Source of the DNA: Filosporella fistucella
Taxonomy: Eukaryota; Ascomycota; Leotiomycetes; Helotiales
Assembly (NCBI GenBank): GCA_030077755.1
Contig: JAQJZZ010000006.1
Coordinates: 62,001 to 126,000, forward strand
DNA length: 64,000 nucleotides
Direction: 5' to 3'
Below are positions 63,550 through 64,000 of this stretch, in pieces. Position 1 is the first letter of the stretch, and each line of letters begins with the position of its first letter. The notes below the pieces were generated by a model that saw only the letters and a list, made by a program, of their open reading frames with translations, was not told the DNA's origin and did not search any database. The position numbers and the translations under genes were made by a program.

Positions 63550-64000
63550 ATGGAGGAGGCAATTTACTCAAAATTAGACGCATCTCCACTGCCATTCTTA
63601 CATCTGATAGAGTGTCTTAAGCACTTGCCCCGAACGGGGTGGATGAGATTCATCGACAGACCCGAATCTGTAGCTGCCCATTCGTGGCGTGTAACAGCTC
63701 TGGGAATGTGCGCGCCGGTTCGGATAATCTTCCACTCGGATTTAACTTAGCTAACCTGTAGATAGGACGGAGTGGATGTGGAGAGATGTATGTTTCTTGG
63801 GCATTGCCACGACATGGCGGAATCAGTGGTAGGAGACATCCCCACATTTGCTGGTATGCCTAAAGGTAAATGTTGTCTGTAGATCGCCTGACCGCCGTTA
63901 AAGACTGACAAATATCAGAGCGCAAGCACAAATTAGAAGACTTTGGAATCCGATATATAGAGAGTTTATTGAAACCCTTCAAGCCAATTCTTGGCGCAAA
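63550..64000 (+). CDS. HD-domain 5'-deoxynucleotidase (YfbR/HDDC2/YGK1-like), 3' part beyond window
   Basis: Three exons seen (63550-63717, 63766-63865, 63919-64000 and onward), joined by introns of 48 and 53 nt; the first has an unusual GTTCGG donor. [20 protein letters not shown] starts the protein. [16 protein letters not shown] carries the first metal ligand, H44. [19 protein letters not shown] holds the HD pair H71-D72 and E75. [19 protein letters not shown] matches the next helix. Family members hydrolyse deoxynucleoside 5'-monophosphates using divalent metal; yeast YGK1 is the closest known type. The rest lies past the window edge. Confidence 0.75.

Noticed and set aside
1..64000. tRNA, rRNA or CRISPR arrays
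   Set aside because: No cloverleaf with A and B boxes, rRNA blocks or spaced direct repeats seen by eye; a tRNAscan/Infernal run would settle it.

Overview
The window looks like nuclear DNA of a filamentous ascomycete (Pezizomycotina; a leotiomycete is my guess, from family resemblance only). Support: almost every gene is cut by introns of 40-91 nt with GT(A/G)NGN donors, CTAAC/CTGAC/CTAAT branch sites and AG acceptors. The families are typically fungal: Zn2Cys6 regulators, GH18 chitinase, CSC1/OSCA channel, FRE-type ferric reductase, 2EXR and F-box-like proteins, ankyrin and patatin proteins. I rebuilt the gene models by joining exons by eye on splice signals and reading frame. No tRNA, rRNA or CRISPR array was recognised.

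Layout. 0-2.7 kb: a partial acidic hypothetical gene, a small kinase-like gene and a short putative secreted protein. 2.96-10.39 kb: a ~7.4 kb segment bounded by ~140 bp inverted repeats, holding a 943-aa protein that carries both a JmjC domain and a SET domain. 10.4-18.5 kb: AT-rich and decayed DNA, a coiled-coil protein and a four-exon protein with a TFIIS N-terminal-type domain. 20.7-24.4 kb: a five-exon protein joining a Zn2Cys6 finger to about 15 ankyrin repeats, followed by a ~290-bp-period palindrome array. 24.5-29 kb: small membrane protein, F-box pseudogene, C2H2 finger protein, 2EXR protein. 29.4-34.8 kb: CSC1-like channel and GH18 chitinase. 35.8-39.2 kb: a group of small probably nuclear genes, one with a Myb/SANT-like domain. 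39.5-44.9 kb: ferric reductase, a MADS-like mini-protein, a GPI-type protein and an acidic protein. 46.3-56 kb: RING-H2 protein, second 2EXR protein, Zn2Cys6 regulator, coiled-coil protein and a large RING-like/patatin protein. 57-64 kb: double chromo-like protein, BTB-like gene plus an inverted BTB remnant, a cryptic Ulp1-like protein and the start of an HD-domain 5'-nucleotidase gene.

Common thread. The region is rich in chromatin and transcription modules (JmjC, SET, chromo, SANT, MADS, TFIIS-N, C2H2, two Zn2Cys6) rather than forming a metabolic pathway. A recurring element, GATCATC(C/T), is concentrated about 40-240 bp upstream of about a dozen start codons, often in shared divergent promoters and in places as 14-15 bp tandem arrays. 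I suggest a common regulator, but this is unproven. The best leads are the JmjC-SET fusion, the GATCATCY promoter arrays, the Zn2Cys6-ankyrin fusion and the cryptic Ulp1-like protein.
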